Notes: generated from the letters alone by a model not told the origin. DNA of 64,000 nucleotides from Prevotella sp. (GCA_016291085.1 JAEEVW010000014.1:1-64000), one strand, 5' to 3'. Numbered from the stretch's first letter, positions 23,221 through 31,520 are shown. Made by a program: numbers and translations.

Positions 23221-23246
23221 AAAATGAAAAGTGAAGAGTGAAAAGT
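23217..23246 (+). repeat. GTGAARA heptad repeat tract after sodB
   Basis: AAGTGAAAAATGAAAAGTGA then AGAGTGAAAAG follows the sodB stop codon, and overlaps it. Confidence 0.8.
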
Positions 23247-23253
23247 TTCGTTT

Positions 23254-23571
23254 ATGAGTAATGCGGACTTTGTGCAGTATATCGCTGACCAGTGTGGTGG
23301 GGCAGGGGAGATAGTCGCCAAAAAAATGTTTGGAGACTATGGGATATACTGTAATGGAAAGATATTCGGGTTGATTTGCGATGACTGCTTCTATCTTAAA
23401 CCGACGGAGGCAGGAAGGAAGTTGCTCAGGGTGGTGGATATGCGTCCGCCATACGAAGGCGCGAAAGACTACTTCTATATTGCGGATGTAGATGACCGCG
23501 ATTATCTGTCGGAGCTTGTTCGCGAAACTTGTAAGGAACTACCGGAACCGAAACCGAAGAAAAAGAAATGA
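23254..23571 (+). CDS. TfoX N-terminal domain protein
   Basis: The protein has 105 residues: MSNADFVQYIADQCGGAGEI, then KKMFGDYGIYCNGKIFGLIC and YLKPTEAGRKLL, which is the TfoX-N fold. Only the N-terminal domain is present, as in many short relatives of unknown role. A lysine tail ends it. Its stop overlaps the start of the alkyltransferase gene (ATGA). Confidence 0.88.
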   Translation: MSNADFVQYIADQCGGAGEIVAKKMFGDYGIYCNGKIFGLICDDCFYLKPTEAGRKLLRVVDMRPPYEGAKDYFYIADVDDRDYLSELVRETCKELPEPKPKKKK

Positions 23572-23903
23572 AGGACTATCCTGATAAGATGACGGCAGAG
23601 CAGGCGAGGGCGTTTGGCGCGGATGTGCTGAACATAGTCAGTCAGATACCGTGTGGGAAGGTGACGACCTACGGGCATATCGCATTGTTGGCTGGTTGGC
23701 CTAGTCATTCGAGAATGGTAGGAAGGACGTTGCGGTATACGCCTGGAGCAGAGAAGTTGCCTTGTCATCGGGTGGTGAATAAGGAGGGTAGGACAGCTCC
23801 TGGGTGGAGTAGGCAGAGAACGCTGTTGGAAGAAGAGGGGGTGACATTTAAGACCAATGGGCATGTGGATATGGAGAGGCACCTTTGGGAACCAGAAGTT
23901 TAA
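23568..23903 (+). CDS. MGMT-family alkyltransferase (single domain)
   Basis: The protein has 111 residues. The helix-turn-helix IPCGKVTTYGHIALLAGWPS and the active-site loop LPCHRVVNKEGR are present. The reactive cysteine (PCHR) is kept, so this is not an obvious Cys-less ATL protein, but the N-terminal domain of full-length Ogt/MGMT is absent. It may repair O6-alkylguanine or flag it for excision. It overlaps the TfoX-N gene and sits in a cluster of base-damage repair genes. Confidence 0.88.
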   Translation: MKDYPDKMTAEQARAFGADVLNIVSQIPCGKVTTYGHIALLAGWPSHSRMVGRTLRYTPGAEKLPCHRVVNKEGRTAPGWSRQRTLLEEEGVTFKTNGHVDMERHLWEPEV

Positions 23904-23936
23904 GTGAAAAGTGAAGAGTGAAGAGTGAAAAATTTC
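23904..23936 (+). repeat. GTGAARA heptad repeat tract after the MGMT gene
   Basis: GTGAAAAGTGAAGAGTGAAG then AGTGAAAAATTTC begins directly after the TAA stop codon. Confidence 0.8.
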
Positions 23937-23999
23937 TTTGACCTAAAGGTACAAAGCGTACTAAAGAAACGATTAGCTACCGCTTTAATGTGAAATATA

Positions 24000-24668
24000 A
24001 TGAAGCACGACGAGATATATTCAGCGGCACAGCTGACGGCATTTATTCAGGAGTTGGGATTCCTGCCCTTGCTGGACAGTGGCATCAGCGGCTTCTCTGC
24101 AGAGGAAATCGTGACGGATGACTGCCGCTATGTGGTGTTCCCAGATGGCGGTTGGGACTGGCCGCTGTGGAAGTGGAAAGGGCCCATCGTGTCGGATGGC
24201 GGGTGCGTCTATGGCAAGTTCTTTAACAAGAAGGCGGGGTTCATCAGTCGTGAGTGGTGGCCCGATTTCTGCAACTACCGTCGCTGCAAATATCCTGTAC
24301 CTGAAGAAGGAACCATCGATGATGTGATCCTTACGACACTTCGCGAACAGGGTAGCCTGATTACCCGCGAACTGCGTGCCGCCTGTGGATTTGACGGTCC
24401 AAAGATGCGTAGCAAGTTTGATGGCTACGTGACCCGTCTGCAGATGGCGTGCCTCATCGTTACTGAGGACTTTGTCTATCCCACCGATAAGCATGGACGT
24501 GAATATGGCTGGGGCTGGTCATTGTTGACAACGCCTGAAGCACTCATGGGGCGTGATGGTTTCTATTGTTCCCGTACGCCACAGGAGTCCTATGAACGCT
24601 TGCAGTCCCACTTCAGAACCTTGCTGCCCGAAGCTTCTGATAAGCAGATTCAAAGGATAATGGGATGA
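24000..24668 (+). CDS. AlkZ-related protein
   Basis: The protein has 222 residues: a helical N-terminal part (AQLTAFIQELGFLPLLDSGI), then FPDGGWDWPLWKWKGPIV, and a winged-helix region (ILTTLREQGSLITRELRAAC and KFDGYVTRLQMACLIVTEDF). This layout is annotated in Bacteroidetes as AlkZ-related, after the AlkZ/YcaQ DNA glycosylases. The catalytic QxQ motif of AlkZ is not evident, so glycosylase activity is uncertain. It faces the UDG-family gene tail to tail. Confidence 0.7.
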   Translation: MKHDEIYSAAQLTAFIQELGFLPLLDSGISGFSAEEIVTDDCRYVVFPDGGWDWPLWKWKGPIVSDGGCVYGKFFNKKAGFISREWWPDFCNYRRCKYPVPEEGTIDDVILTTLREQGSLITRELRAACGFDGPKMRSKFDGYVTRLQMACLIVTEDFVYPTDKHGREYGWGWSLLTTPEALMGRDGFYCSRTPQESYERLQSHFRTLLPEASDKQIQRIMG

Positions 24669-24680
24669 TCGACTTCGATG

Positions 24681-25367
24681 CTACCTGGTGCGATGTTCTG
24701 AAAGGGTGTCAGCAGTTGCTTTAGCGATTGTAGAGAACATCTGTCGATAAGCTTCCACCTTCTTATCAAAGGATAAAGGGTAGGCGCGGGAGGAAGAAGG
24801 AAGACGGTGCAAAAGAAGAGCCTTACCCCTAACCCCTCTCCAAGGGGCGAGGGGAACTTCGATAAAGGTGTTGACTTTGGGGAGGCGCTCAATACCAAAG
24901 TAGGCACAGATGGTCTCGGTGGCCTTTTCGCCCGTGGTGACGATGGCCCGGCAGTGGGGCAATTGCAGCAATAGAGCATGGATGTCGGTGGGTTCTACGA
25001 CCTCTAAGAACTTATCTGAAGCATTATCCTGAAGACGACGAATGGCTGTCGAGGTGTCATAGAAAGCAAGTCCCTTTTCTTGACAGAACGCCACAATCTC
25101 ATCAATTTTGAAGCGCTTGGCTTCTAAGTCCACGAAATGGTTCTTGTCACCAAAGAATATCTGCCCCTCTATCCTCCAGTGGTCGTTGATGAAGTTGGGA
25201 TAATAAAAGTCCATACACCACCGCTTGCGTTGTGGCGGAAAACTGCCTAAGAATAGCACACGTGCATTCTTGGGCAGAAAGGGTCGCAACGGGTGATATT
25301 CCACACTGTCAGTGCTCCGTGCGATATTCTCTGTGTTCAAATATGAAATCATGGTTCTTTTCTTCAT
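24681..25367 (-). CDS. Uracil-DNA glycosylase family protein
   Basis: The protein has 228 residues from ATG 25367 (MKKRTMISYLNTE...). An upstream frame extension would lie inside the promoter (TACCTTTGCA on the minus strand at about 25374-25383). ARVLFLGSFPPQRKRWCMDF, FYYPNFINDHWRI and LPSSSRAYPLS are the motifs of the Mug/UDG-like superfamily. A 10-residue stretch PLAPWRGVRG between the motifs is encoded by a palindromic repeat (24833-24854). It probably removes uracil or other damaged bases. Confidence 0.8.
   Translation of the reverse strand: MKKRTMISYLNTENIARSTDSVEYHPLRPFLPKNARVLFLGSFPPQRKRWCMDFYYPNFINDHWRIEGQIFFGDKNHFVDLEAKRFKIDEIVAFCQEKGLAFYDTSTAIRRLQDNASDKFLEVVEPTDIHALLLQLPHCRAIVTTGEKATETICAYFGIERLPKVNTFIEVPLAPWRGVRGKALLLHRLPSSSRAYPLSFDKKVEAYRQMFSTIAKATADTLSEHRTR
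24821..24856. repeat. Palindromic repeat inside the UDG-family gene
   Basis: CCCCTCTCC (24833-24841) pairs with GGCGAGGGG (24846-24854), one mismatch. The longer form CCTAACCCCTCTCCAAGGGG is a dispersed repeat I recall from Bacteroidetes genomes. On the gene strand it encodes EVPLAPWRGVRGK in frame. Confidence 0.65.
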
Positions 25368-25428
25368 TTTGCCTGCAAAGGTACGAAAAGATGACTGAAA
25401 AAACACACAAAAAACATAAAACCTTTTG

Positions 25429-25456
25429 CATTTTGCTCACTTATTCGTATCTTTGT
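25429..25456 (+). promoter_or_regulatory. Promoter of the Nudix-CDF-AlkD operon
   Basis: TTTTGC then CACTTATTCG and TATCTTTG (25448-25455). The block TTGCTC-(A/G)(C/T)-TTATTCGTA-N-CTTTG recurs before rpsU and the DUF3467 gene. Confidence 0.65.
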
Positions 25457-25478
25457 CCGAAAATACTTTTAATTGGCA

Positions 25479-25985
25479 ATGAAAGATAACGAGCAAGAGA
25501 TATTCCCGATTGTAGATGAAGAGGGCCGGGTAGTTGGCAAGGCTACGCGTGGTGAGTGCCATAGCGGGTCGAGGCTGCTGCATCCCGTGGTGCATCTGCA
25601 TGTGTTTAACAGCCAAGGTGATGTGTACTTGCAGAAACGGCCTGAGTGGAAGGATATCCAGCCGGGTAAGTGGGATACGGCGGTAGGTGGGCATATCGAC
25701 TATGGCGAGACACCTGATGAGGCCTTACAGCGTGAGGTGCGCGAGGAATTGGGTATCACCAACTTCACGCCTGAGTTTATCGGTAAGTATGTGTTTGAAA
25801 GTTTACGAGAGCGTGAACTGGTGTATGTGCATCGCACGACCTACGAGGGTGATATACGTCCATCGCAGGATGAATTGGATGGTGGCCGTTTTTGGACTAT
25901 GCAGGAGATTCGCGAAGCCATGGGTCAGGGAGTGTTGACACCTAATTTCGAGAGTGAGTTCTTGCGGTTTTTCCTAAAAAAATAA
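25479..25985 (+). CDS. Nudix hydrolase
   Basis: The protein has 168 residues from ATG 25479. The Nudix box GGHIDYGETPDEALQREVRE-ELGI matches Gx5Ex7REUxEExGU. The start IFPIVDEEGRVVGKATRGEC is that of the isopentenyl-diphosphate isomerase-like/YfcD subgroup. Such enzymes hydrolyse nucleoside diphosphate-linked or oxidised nucleotide substrates; the substrate here is unknown. It is first in an operon with a CDF transporter and the AlkD-sigma fusion. Confidence 0.88.
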   Translation: MKDNEQEIFPIVDEEGRVVGKATRGECHSGSRLLHPVVHLHVFNSQGDVYLQKRPEWKDIQPGKWDTAVGGHIDYGETPDEALQREVREELGITNFTPEFIGKYVFESLRERELVYVHRTTYEGDIRPSQDELDGGRFWTMQEIREAMGQGVLTPNFESEFLRFFLKK

Positions 25986-25988
25986 GTG

Positions 25989-26873
25989 ATGAGCAGGGAG
26001 AAAGAGATTTATAAGGTGACGCTGATAGGCAGTGCGGGTAATGCGGCATTGCTGACCTTTAAGTTTATTGCAGGCGTGATGGGTCATAGCTCGGCGATGA
26101 TTGCAGATGCCGTCCACTCGCTCTCAGACTTCGTGACCGACCTGCTGGTACTGGTGTTTGTCAGTATCAGTGCCAAGCCACAGGACCAGTCGCACGACTA
26201 CGGACATGGTAAGTTTGAGACCATCGCCTCCTTCTTGATAGGTCTGGCATTGGTAGCTGCTGCTACGGGTATCGTGGTATCGGGCTCAACGAAACTATGG
26301 GACTGGTGGTGTGGCGAGCAACTCGAGACTCCCGGTTGGATAGCTCTGTGGGCCGCTCTTCTGTCGATGCTCATCAAGGAACTGCTCTATCAGTATACCG
26401 CTCGGAAGGGTAGGACCCTCGACTCGCAGGTGATGGTTGCCAATGCGTGGCACCATCGCAGCGACGCCCTCTCGTCGATAGGTGCAGCCATCGGTATCGG
26501 TGGCGCCATCTGGTTAGGTCAGCGATGGACGGTGCTCGATCCCTTGGCATCCATCGTGGTGGGTCTGATGCTGGTGAAGGTGGCCTACGAGTTGCTCAAG
26601 ACCAGCGTCGGAGAGTTGACCGAACGTTCGTTGCCTGAAGAGACCGAGCAGGAGATTGTGGAGATTATCCAGTCGTTTGGTGATGTGCAAGAGCCGCATA
26701 ACCTGCGCACCCGTCGTATTGGCAATCGCATCGCCATTGAGGCTCATGTGAGGATGGACGGACAGCTGCCACTGACTATCGTCCACGAACGTGCCACCAC
26801 CATTGAGAGCAAACTGAAAGAGCGCTTTGGAGAGAAGACGCACGTCACCCTGCACATGGAGCCTGTAAAATGA
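25989..26873 (+). CDS. Cation diffusion facilitator (CDF) transporter
   Basis: The protein has 294 residues from ATG 25989. It has about six membrane segments, with metal-site motifs HSLSDFVTDLLV in TM2 and HHRSDALSSIGA in TM5 (HxxxD), and the loop motif DYGHGKFETIAS. The C-terminal cytoplasmic domain (about 205-294) is the usual ferredoxin-like one. Such carriers export Zn, Mn, Fe or Co from the cytoplasm; HxxxD in both helices is usual for Zn/Mn. Confidence 0.93.
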   Translation: MSREKEIYKVTLIGSAGNAALLTFKFIAGVMGHSSAMIADAVHSLSDFVTDLLVLVFVSISAKPQDQSHDYGHGKFETIASFLIGLALVAAATGIVVSGSTKLWDWWCGEQLETPGWIALWAALLSMLIKELLYQYTARKGRTLDSQVMVANAWHHRSDALSSIGAAIGIGGAIWLGQRWTVLDPLASIVVGLMLVKVAYELLKTSVGELTERSLPEETEQEIVEIIQSFGDVQEPHNLRTRRIGNRIAIEAHVRMDGQLPLTIVHERATTIESKLKERFGEKTHVTLHMEPVK

Positions 26874-26899
26874 AAAGTGAATAGTGAAAAGTGAAAAAT
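26872..26899 (+). repeat. GTGAARA heptad repeat tract between the CDF and AlkD-sigma genes
   Basis: GAAAAGTGAATAGTGAAAAG then TGAAAAATG spans from the CDF stop codon to the next ATG. Confidence 0.8.
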
Positions 26900-28574
26900 G
26901 ATGACAGCAAGGGAAATCATTGGATATATGGAGTCGTTGCGGAATGAGGAGCAGCGGCGGATACTCATGAGGTTCTTTAAGACGGGACCAAGGGAGTATG
27001 GTGAGGGGGATGAGTTTTTTGGACTGAAAGTGCCGCAGACTCGTGAAGTTGTAAAGGTGGCAGGGGTGGATTTCCCGATGGAGGAGGTACCGGAGTTGTT
27101 GATGAACCGTTGGCATGAGGTGAGGCTCTGTGGTTTCCTGATACTGGTGGCGAAGTTTGAAAAGCTAGCAACGAAGCGATTAGAGAATGATTCTGAGGCC
27201 ATCAAGAAGCGCGATGAGATCGTTCAGATGTATCTGCAATATGCTGAGCGGGCGAATAATTGGGACCTTGTGGATTTGTCTGTTCATAAAATCCTTGGGC
27301 ATTGGTTGCTGTTGCCTTCGAACTTGGGTGACAGAGACTATAAAATCAAAGTGGTTGACGAACTTGCTGCCAGTCCTTGTCTTTGGAAGCAACGAATGAG
27401 TATCGTTTGTTCATGGAAGACCTCACAGATGGGGGATCCGTCGTGGTGCCTGCGCTATGCAAAGATTCACCTGCATCATCCGCATGATCTGATGCATAAG
27501 GCTGTGGGCTGGATGTTGAGAGAGATGGGGAAACGATGCTCAATGGATTTGTTGCGAGAGTTCCTTCGCCAGCATGCCCATGAGATGCCTCGCACGATGT
27601 TGCGCTATGCTATTGAGAAGATGTCAGAGTCGGAACGTAAAGAATGGATGGCGGGTAATCGCAGGGACAGGTTGCATGATTATGGTCTGCGACCCAATCA
27701 GAAACCTGTCCCCGTGATTAGCCCGTTTGCAGGTATTCCTACTCCTGATTTCGTAGAAATGATTCTCAAAGGCAATGATGAGGCGATGTTCTACCTCCTG
27801 CATCAGCGGCTTAATCATCAATTGAGAGAGCGTTATAATGCATATCAGCACCAGTTGTACGATGATTATGAGGACGTCATCGAGGATTTCTACCTGTATC
27901 TTCGCGAGAGTGGCCGATATCCTTATCAGGCATTGCGACGTATCAAGAGCAAGAATGCTTTCGAAACTTGGTTACTGAACACGTTTCGCAATTACCTTAA
28001 CAATCGCGCGAAAGAAGAAAATAGAGCTTTGTTCATGTCATTTGACGAACACAAATGGCATGAATCTGACGAATCTTTTTCTGATGAGCAGAAACTTCTA
28101 GTCTGTTCACAGTTGATTGCCTACGCCCTTCAGGTGTTTTACCCCCGTGGAAGGTTTATCTTCCTGCGTTCGTTGCTTACCATGTTGAACAAACAGAAGG
28201 CATTGCCTAACACAGAGGTTGCCAAAGCACTTGGAATGTCTGATATATCCTATCGTGTCACGCTTCATCACATGAAGTGCAACCTCGCCAAGTTCAGACA
28301 ACGTCTGTTGCGGGGAGAATCGCTTCGTCTGGATGAGCAGCATCAACAGATGGCTCAGTGCATCTATGGTGATTTCGAACATCTTTATCCGACACTATTG
28401 ATGTACTATACGCAAACTGTTAATACCCTTAAATGTGCTGAGAATATCAAGAAGCTTCGTCTGCAACATTACGAGGCAACAGGCATAATGGCCCATGAGC
28501 CCGATTTGAATGATTCTACAAACACGACCATCAAAGCATTCTGGAATAAGTTAAATAAATTGCTAATATATTGA
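26898..28574 (+). CDS. Fusion of an AlkD-like DNA glycosylase and a sigma-70-like module
   Basis: One uninterrupted frame of 558 residues. Residues 1-255 are AlkD-like: FKTGPREYGEGDEFFGLKVP, RWHEVRLCGFLILV, NNWDLVDLSVHKILGHW (W122, D123, D126) and LWKQRMSIV, the HEAT-repeat fold that excises alkylated bases. Residues about 285-480 look like a sigma factor: YEDVIEDFYLYL and AFETWLLNTFRNYLNNRAKE correspond to region 2, and LLTMLNKQKALPNTEVAKAL-GMSDISYRVTLHHMKCNLAKF to region 4 with its HTH. A helical tail ends it. Bacteroidetes sigma-like proteins that resemble the second half occur alone, so this is a fusion. It lies in a DNA-repair cluster. Confidence 0.8.
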   Translation: MMTAREIIGYMESLRNEEQRRILMRFFKTGPREYGEGDEFFGLKVPQTREVVKVAGVDFPMEEVPELLMNRWHEVRLCGFLILVAKFEKLATKRLENDSEAIKKRDEIVQMYLQYAERANNWDLVDLSVHKILGHWLLLPSNLGDRDYKIKVVDELAASPCLWKQRMSIVCSWKTSQMGDPSWCLRYAKIHLHHPHDLMHKAVGWMLREMGKRCSMDLLREFLRQHAHEMPRTMLRYAIEKMSESERKEWMAGNRRDRLHDYGLRPNQKPVPVISPFAGIPTPDFVEMILKGNDEAMFYLLHQRLNHQLRERYNAYQHQLYDDYEDVIEDFYLYLRESGRYPYQALRRIKSKNAFETWLLNTFRNYLNNRAKEENRALFMSFDEHKWHESDESFSDEQKLLVCSQLIAYALQVFYPRGRFIFLRSLLTMLNKQKALPNTEVAKALGMSDISYRVTLHHMKCNLAKFRQRLLRGESLRLDEQHQQMAQCIYGDFEHLYPTLLMYYTQTVNTLKCAENIKKLRLQHYEATGIMAHEPDLNDSTNTTIKAFWNKLNKLLIY

Positions 28575-28592
28575 GTAATAAAACTGATTGAT

Positions 28593-29054
28593 ATGAAAAT
28601 TGGAGACAAGGCGCCCGAGATTCTGGGCAAGGATGAACAGGGACGGGATATCCGTCTGAGTGATTATAAGGGCAGGAAACTGGTGTTGTACTTCTATCCG
28701 AAGGACAATACAAGTGGATGTACCGCTGAGGCTTGCAGCCTGCGCGACCATTACACGGAACTACAGGGAGCAGGCTATGAGGTGGTAGGTGTGAGCAAGG
28801 ACTCTGCTGCTTCGCACGTGAAGTTCAAGGAAAAGTATGAACTGCCGTTCCCACTGATTGCTGACATCAACCATGAGCTGTTAGAGGCGATGGGAGCATG
28901 GGGCGAAAAATCGATGTATGGCAAGAAGACGATGGGGACTATTCGCACCACTTTCATCATCAATGAGGAGGGCATCATCGAACAGATTTTCGCAGGCAAG
29001 CAGGTGAAGACTAAGGAGCACGCTGAACAGATTTTAGGGGAATGTCTTCTTTAA
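28593..29054 (+). CDS. bcp: Thioredoxin-dependent peroxiredoxin, Bcp type
   Basis: The protein has 153 residues with the thioredoxin fold of Bcp/PrxQ enzymes. The peroxidatic cysteine is in PKDNTSGCTAEACSLRD, where the second Cys five residues on is the resolving cysteine of 1-helix PrxQ. LYFYPKD and GTIRTTFIINEEG are typical. It reduces peroxides in the cytoplasm. It starts 18 bp after the AlkD-sigma gene. Confidence 0.95.
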   Translation: MKIGDKAPEILGKDEQGRDIRLSDYKGRKLVLYFYPKDNTSGCTAEACSLRDHYTELQGAGYEVVGVSKDSAASHVKFKEKYELPFPLIADINHELLEAMGAWGEKSMYGKKTMGTIRTTFIINEEGIIEQIFAGKQVKTKEHAEQILGECLL

Positions 29055-29120
29055 TTTTGTTGAAAGATGTTAAGATTTCTTTTATTTTTACAATTGAAAT
29101 AAGAAAATGTTGTAATTTTG

Positions 29121-29152
29121 AAGATGGTGGCCAAAGTGGTCACCATCTTTAT
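29121..29152 (+). terminator. Stem-loop between bcp and the fimbrillin-like genes
   Basis: AAGATGGTG-g-CCA (29121-29133) pairs with TGG-t-CACCATCTT. It could terminate bcp. But a -7-like TAATTTTG sits directly before it (about 29112-29119), so it may instead be the 5' leader hairpin of the 29175 message. Confidence 0.6.
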
Positions 29153-29174
29153 TATTAATTAAACAATTACAATT

Positions 29175-30062
29175 ATGCGAAAAAAAGCATTTTTTTTGGC
29201 AGTAATAATCTGCCTACTTGCTGTTTCGTGCAGCAATGAGAGTGAGAACATGGTGAATAACGTTTTCGCAGAGGAGACTGTGGCGCCTGTGACGGTGCAT
29301 GTGGACGAGTTCTCCGTGGAACAGGGATTCTTCCCCGGGACGCGTGGAACGGCAGTCGGAGATTATGCCAGTTTGAAAGTGCTGACACTGGCATTCTTTA
29401 AGAACGGCACAGAGGTGTGTAAGTACACACAGTTTAAGAACGATCCCTCGACGTATACCACGTTCGGTGAGTTCTCTTGCTCCTTGGGGCTTGGCAGCTA
29501 TACGATGGTGGTGCTGGGCTATGGCGGTGAGTCAGCTATTACACTTACCAGTCCAACGTCAGCCACTTATACGGATGCTGCGCGTGATACGTTTGCCGCT
29601 ACGCAGGAGGTAAACGTTACCAATTCGGAAGCAAAGAATCTGACAGCGACACTGGACCGTATCGTTTCTTTGGTTGCTGTTATCTCGACTGATGACCGTG
29701 CGGCAGATGTGACGGCTATTCGTACAACGCTAACCGGAGGCAGCAAGAGTTTCAATCCAACGACGGGTCTTGCTACTGATAACGCTGGTCTTGTGAACAC
29801 GGTGACAACGACCGCAATAGGTGTTACTCAAATTGCGAATTATGTATTTCTTGCCACCGATGAACAGACTGTAAACGTGACTATCGAGACGTTGGATGCA
29901 GGCAACAATGTGCTGTTCAGCAAAACGGTGAATGACGTTCCCTTGAAGAGGAATCGTATGACGAAGTTATCAGGGGCCATGTACTCTCCGAGTGCCTCTG
30001 TGACAGCCGGTTCTTTTGAGTTGAATACCGAATGGTTGACAAGTTATCCAATCGGCTTCTAA
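29175..30062 (+). CDS. FimB/Mfa2-like lipoprotein 1
   Basis: The protein has 295 residues. The signal peptide AFFLAVIICLLAVSC ends at a lipobox Cys (about 20), so it is a lipoprotein exported to the outer membrane. An arginine in PGTRGT (about 55) precedes the mature beta-sandwich. Segments LTATLDRIVSLVAVISTD and KNRMTKLSG-like ending fit FimB/Mfa2 fimbrial anchor or tip proteins. It is paired with a relative downstream. Confidence 0.75.
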   Translation: MRKKAFFLAVIICLLAVSCSNESENMVNNVFAEETVAPVTVHVDEFSVEQGFFPGTRGTAVGDYASLKVLTLAFFKNGTEVCKYTQFKNDPSTYTTFGEFSCSLGLGSYTMVVLGYGGESAITLTSPTSATYTDAARDTFAATQEVNVTNSEAKNLTATLDRIVSLVAVISTDDRAADVTAIRTTLTGGSKSFNPTTGLATDNAGLVNTVTTTAIGVTQIANYVFLATDEQTVNVTIETLDAGNNVLFSKTVNDVPLKRNRMTKLSGAMYSPSASVTAGSFELNTEWLTSYPIGF

Positions 30063-30079
30063 TGTTGGGAGGGCTAGTT

Positions 30080-30961
30080 ATGAACAAGCTGATTATTTCA
30101 TTAAGTGCTGCTTTTGCACTGCTCATTGTTTGTGTGGTTTTTGCTTGTGAGAAAGCCATTGCCCCGGAAGACAGTGAAATGGGAGAGACGAATGGCAACC
30201 TGAAGGTGAGCGTGTTCGAGATTGAAAAGAAACCATTTGAGGGCCTGACGCGAGCCGGGAAGGCAGTCTCGGAGGCATGTACACGTCTGAACTTCGCTAT
30301 TTATGACATGTCAGGTGCGCGACAGAAACAGGTAAACCAGACATCGGATATGGCTGGATTTGGTACTGCATCGTTCCAGTTGGAGGCTGGTACCTATCAA
30401 GTGGTGGTAGTCGGACATAGCAGTAGTGGAAACCCCACGATGACTGACCCGGCGAAGATACAGTTTACTAATTCTCAGGGATATACCGATACGTTTCTCT
30501 GTTGCGGTGATGTGACCATCGGTGAGGAAACGGTGAATCTGCAGGTGTCGCTAGACCGTATTGTGTCGTTGTGCCGCTTTGTGGTTACCGATGACATTCC
30601 CTCGGATGTTGTGAAGATGCGTTTCTATTACACGGGCGGTTCTGGGGCTTTCGATGCCAATACGGGACTGGGTAGTGTGAATAGCAAGCAGGATGTGAAG
30701 TTCGACATGGCGTTGGGTCAGAAGCAGTTTGACCTGTATACGTTTCTGCATGATGAAGAAGGGACGATACATCTGGCGGTGACGGCTCTCGATGCAAGTG
30801 GTAATGAGTTGTACATGCGTGAGTTTGACGTACCGATGCAGCAGAACCATATTACTTGGGTCTCTGGGGCGTTTTTCAACGGATCGGGCTCATCGCCAAC
30901 GACGATTACCGGTGTGACTGTCAATACCGACTGGGCCGGTGAGACGTATATCACGTTCTAA
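30080..30961 (+). CDS. FimB/Mfa2-like lipoprotein 2
   Basis: The protein has 293 residues from ATG 30080; a longer frame starting at 30032 overlaps the upstream gene. The signal segment LIISLSAAFALLIVCVVFAC ends at a lipobox Cys. VNLQVSLDRIVSLCRFVVTD and QQNHITWVSGAFF repeat the layout of lipoprotein 1. The two are probably an operon for surface fimbriae parts, but no major fimbrillin gene is adjacent. Confidence 0.75.
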   Translation: MNKLIISLSAAFALLIVCVVFACEKAIAPEDSEMGETNGNLKVSVFEIEKKPFEGLTRAGKAVSEACTRLNFAIYDMSGARQKQVNQTSDMAGFGTASFQLEAGTYQVVVVGHSSSGNPTMTDPAKIQFTNSQGYTDTFLCCGDVTIGEETVNLQVSLDRIVSLCRFVVTDDIPSDVVKMRFYYTGGSGAFDANTGLGSVNSKQDVKFDMALGQKQFDLYTFLHDEEGTIHLAVTALDASGNELYMREFDVPMQQNHITWVSGAFFNGSGSSPTTITGVTVNTDWAGETYITF

Positions 30962-30968
30962 AAATGAC

Positions 30969-31011
30969 AAGAGAGATGGTCTGTTTGCATGGGCAAGGGA
31001 CCGTCTCTCTT
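30969..31011 (+). terminator. Terminator after the fimbrillin-like pair
   Basis: AAGAGAGATGGTC (30969-30981) pairs with GACCGTCTCTCTT (30999-31011), one G-U pair. Confidence 0.8.
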
Positions 31012-31076
31012 ATCATGAAAGAAAAAAAAGAAGTTACTTTCACTCGAAAAAACAAAAAAAATAAGGTTTTATTTGG

Positions 31077-31105
31077 TTTTTTGCTCGTTTATTCGTAACT
31101 TTGCA
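31077..31105 (+). promoter_or_regulatory. Promoter of rpsU
   Basis: TTTTTTGC, then 11 bp, then TAACTTTGCA (31096-31105), the -33 and -7 elements of a strong Bacteroidetes promoter; about 90 bp of leader follows. Confidence 0.75.
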
Positions 31106-31194
31106 GCCGCATTTTGAAAATGCACCTGCGAAGACAGGCTGCAAAAGCTAAAAAATAATAAATTACAATTTAAAATTTAAAAAGAAAAAAGCAA

Positions 31195-31386
31195 ATGATT
31201 ATTGTACCCGTAAAAGAAGGCGAGAACATCGAGAAGGCCCTCAAGAAGTTTAAGAGAAAGTTCGAAAAGACAGGTGTTGTAAAGGAGCTCCGCTCTCGTC
31301 AGCAGTTCGACAAGCCCTCTGTACTGAAGCGTCTGAAGATGGAACACGCTATTTACGTACAGAAGCTGCGCACCAACGAGGAGTAA
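31195..31386 (+). CDS. rpsU: 30S ribosomal protein bS21
   Basis: The protein has 63 residues: MIIVPVKEGENIEKALKKFK then RKFEKTGVVKELRSRQQFD, the Bacteroidetes S21 sequence. S21 binds near the anti-Shine-Dalgarno end of 16S rRNA; in Bacteroidetes it helps occlude that sequence. A short GCCTC/GAGGC stem at 31395-31407 followed by TTTT may end the message before xerC. Confidence 0.97.
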   Translation: MIIVPVKEGENIEKALKKFKRKFEKTGVVKELRSRQQFDKPSVLKRLKMEHAIYVQKLRTNEE

Positions 31387-31520
31387 AAAGCGGCCTCGCG
31401 GAGGCGTTTTATCCCCGGTCAACCAAGAAAAAGCACATTTTTTGTGCATTTCTGCTCGATTTATTTTGCAAGATCGAAATTTTTTCGTAAATTCGTTGCC
31501 GAAAATATGATGCAACGTTT

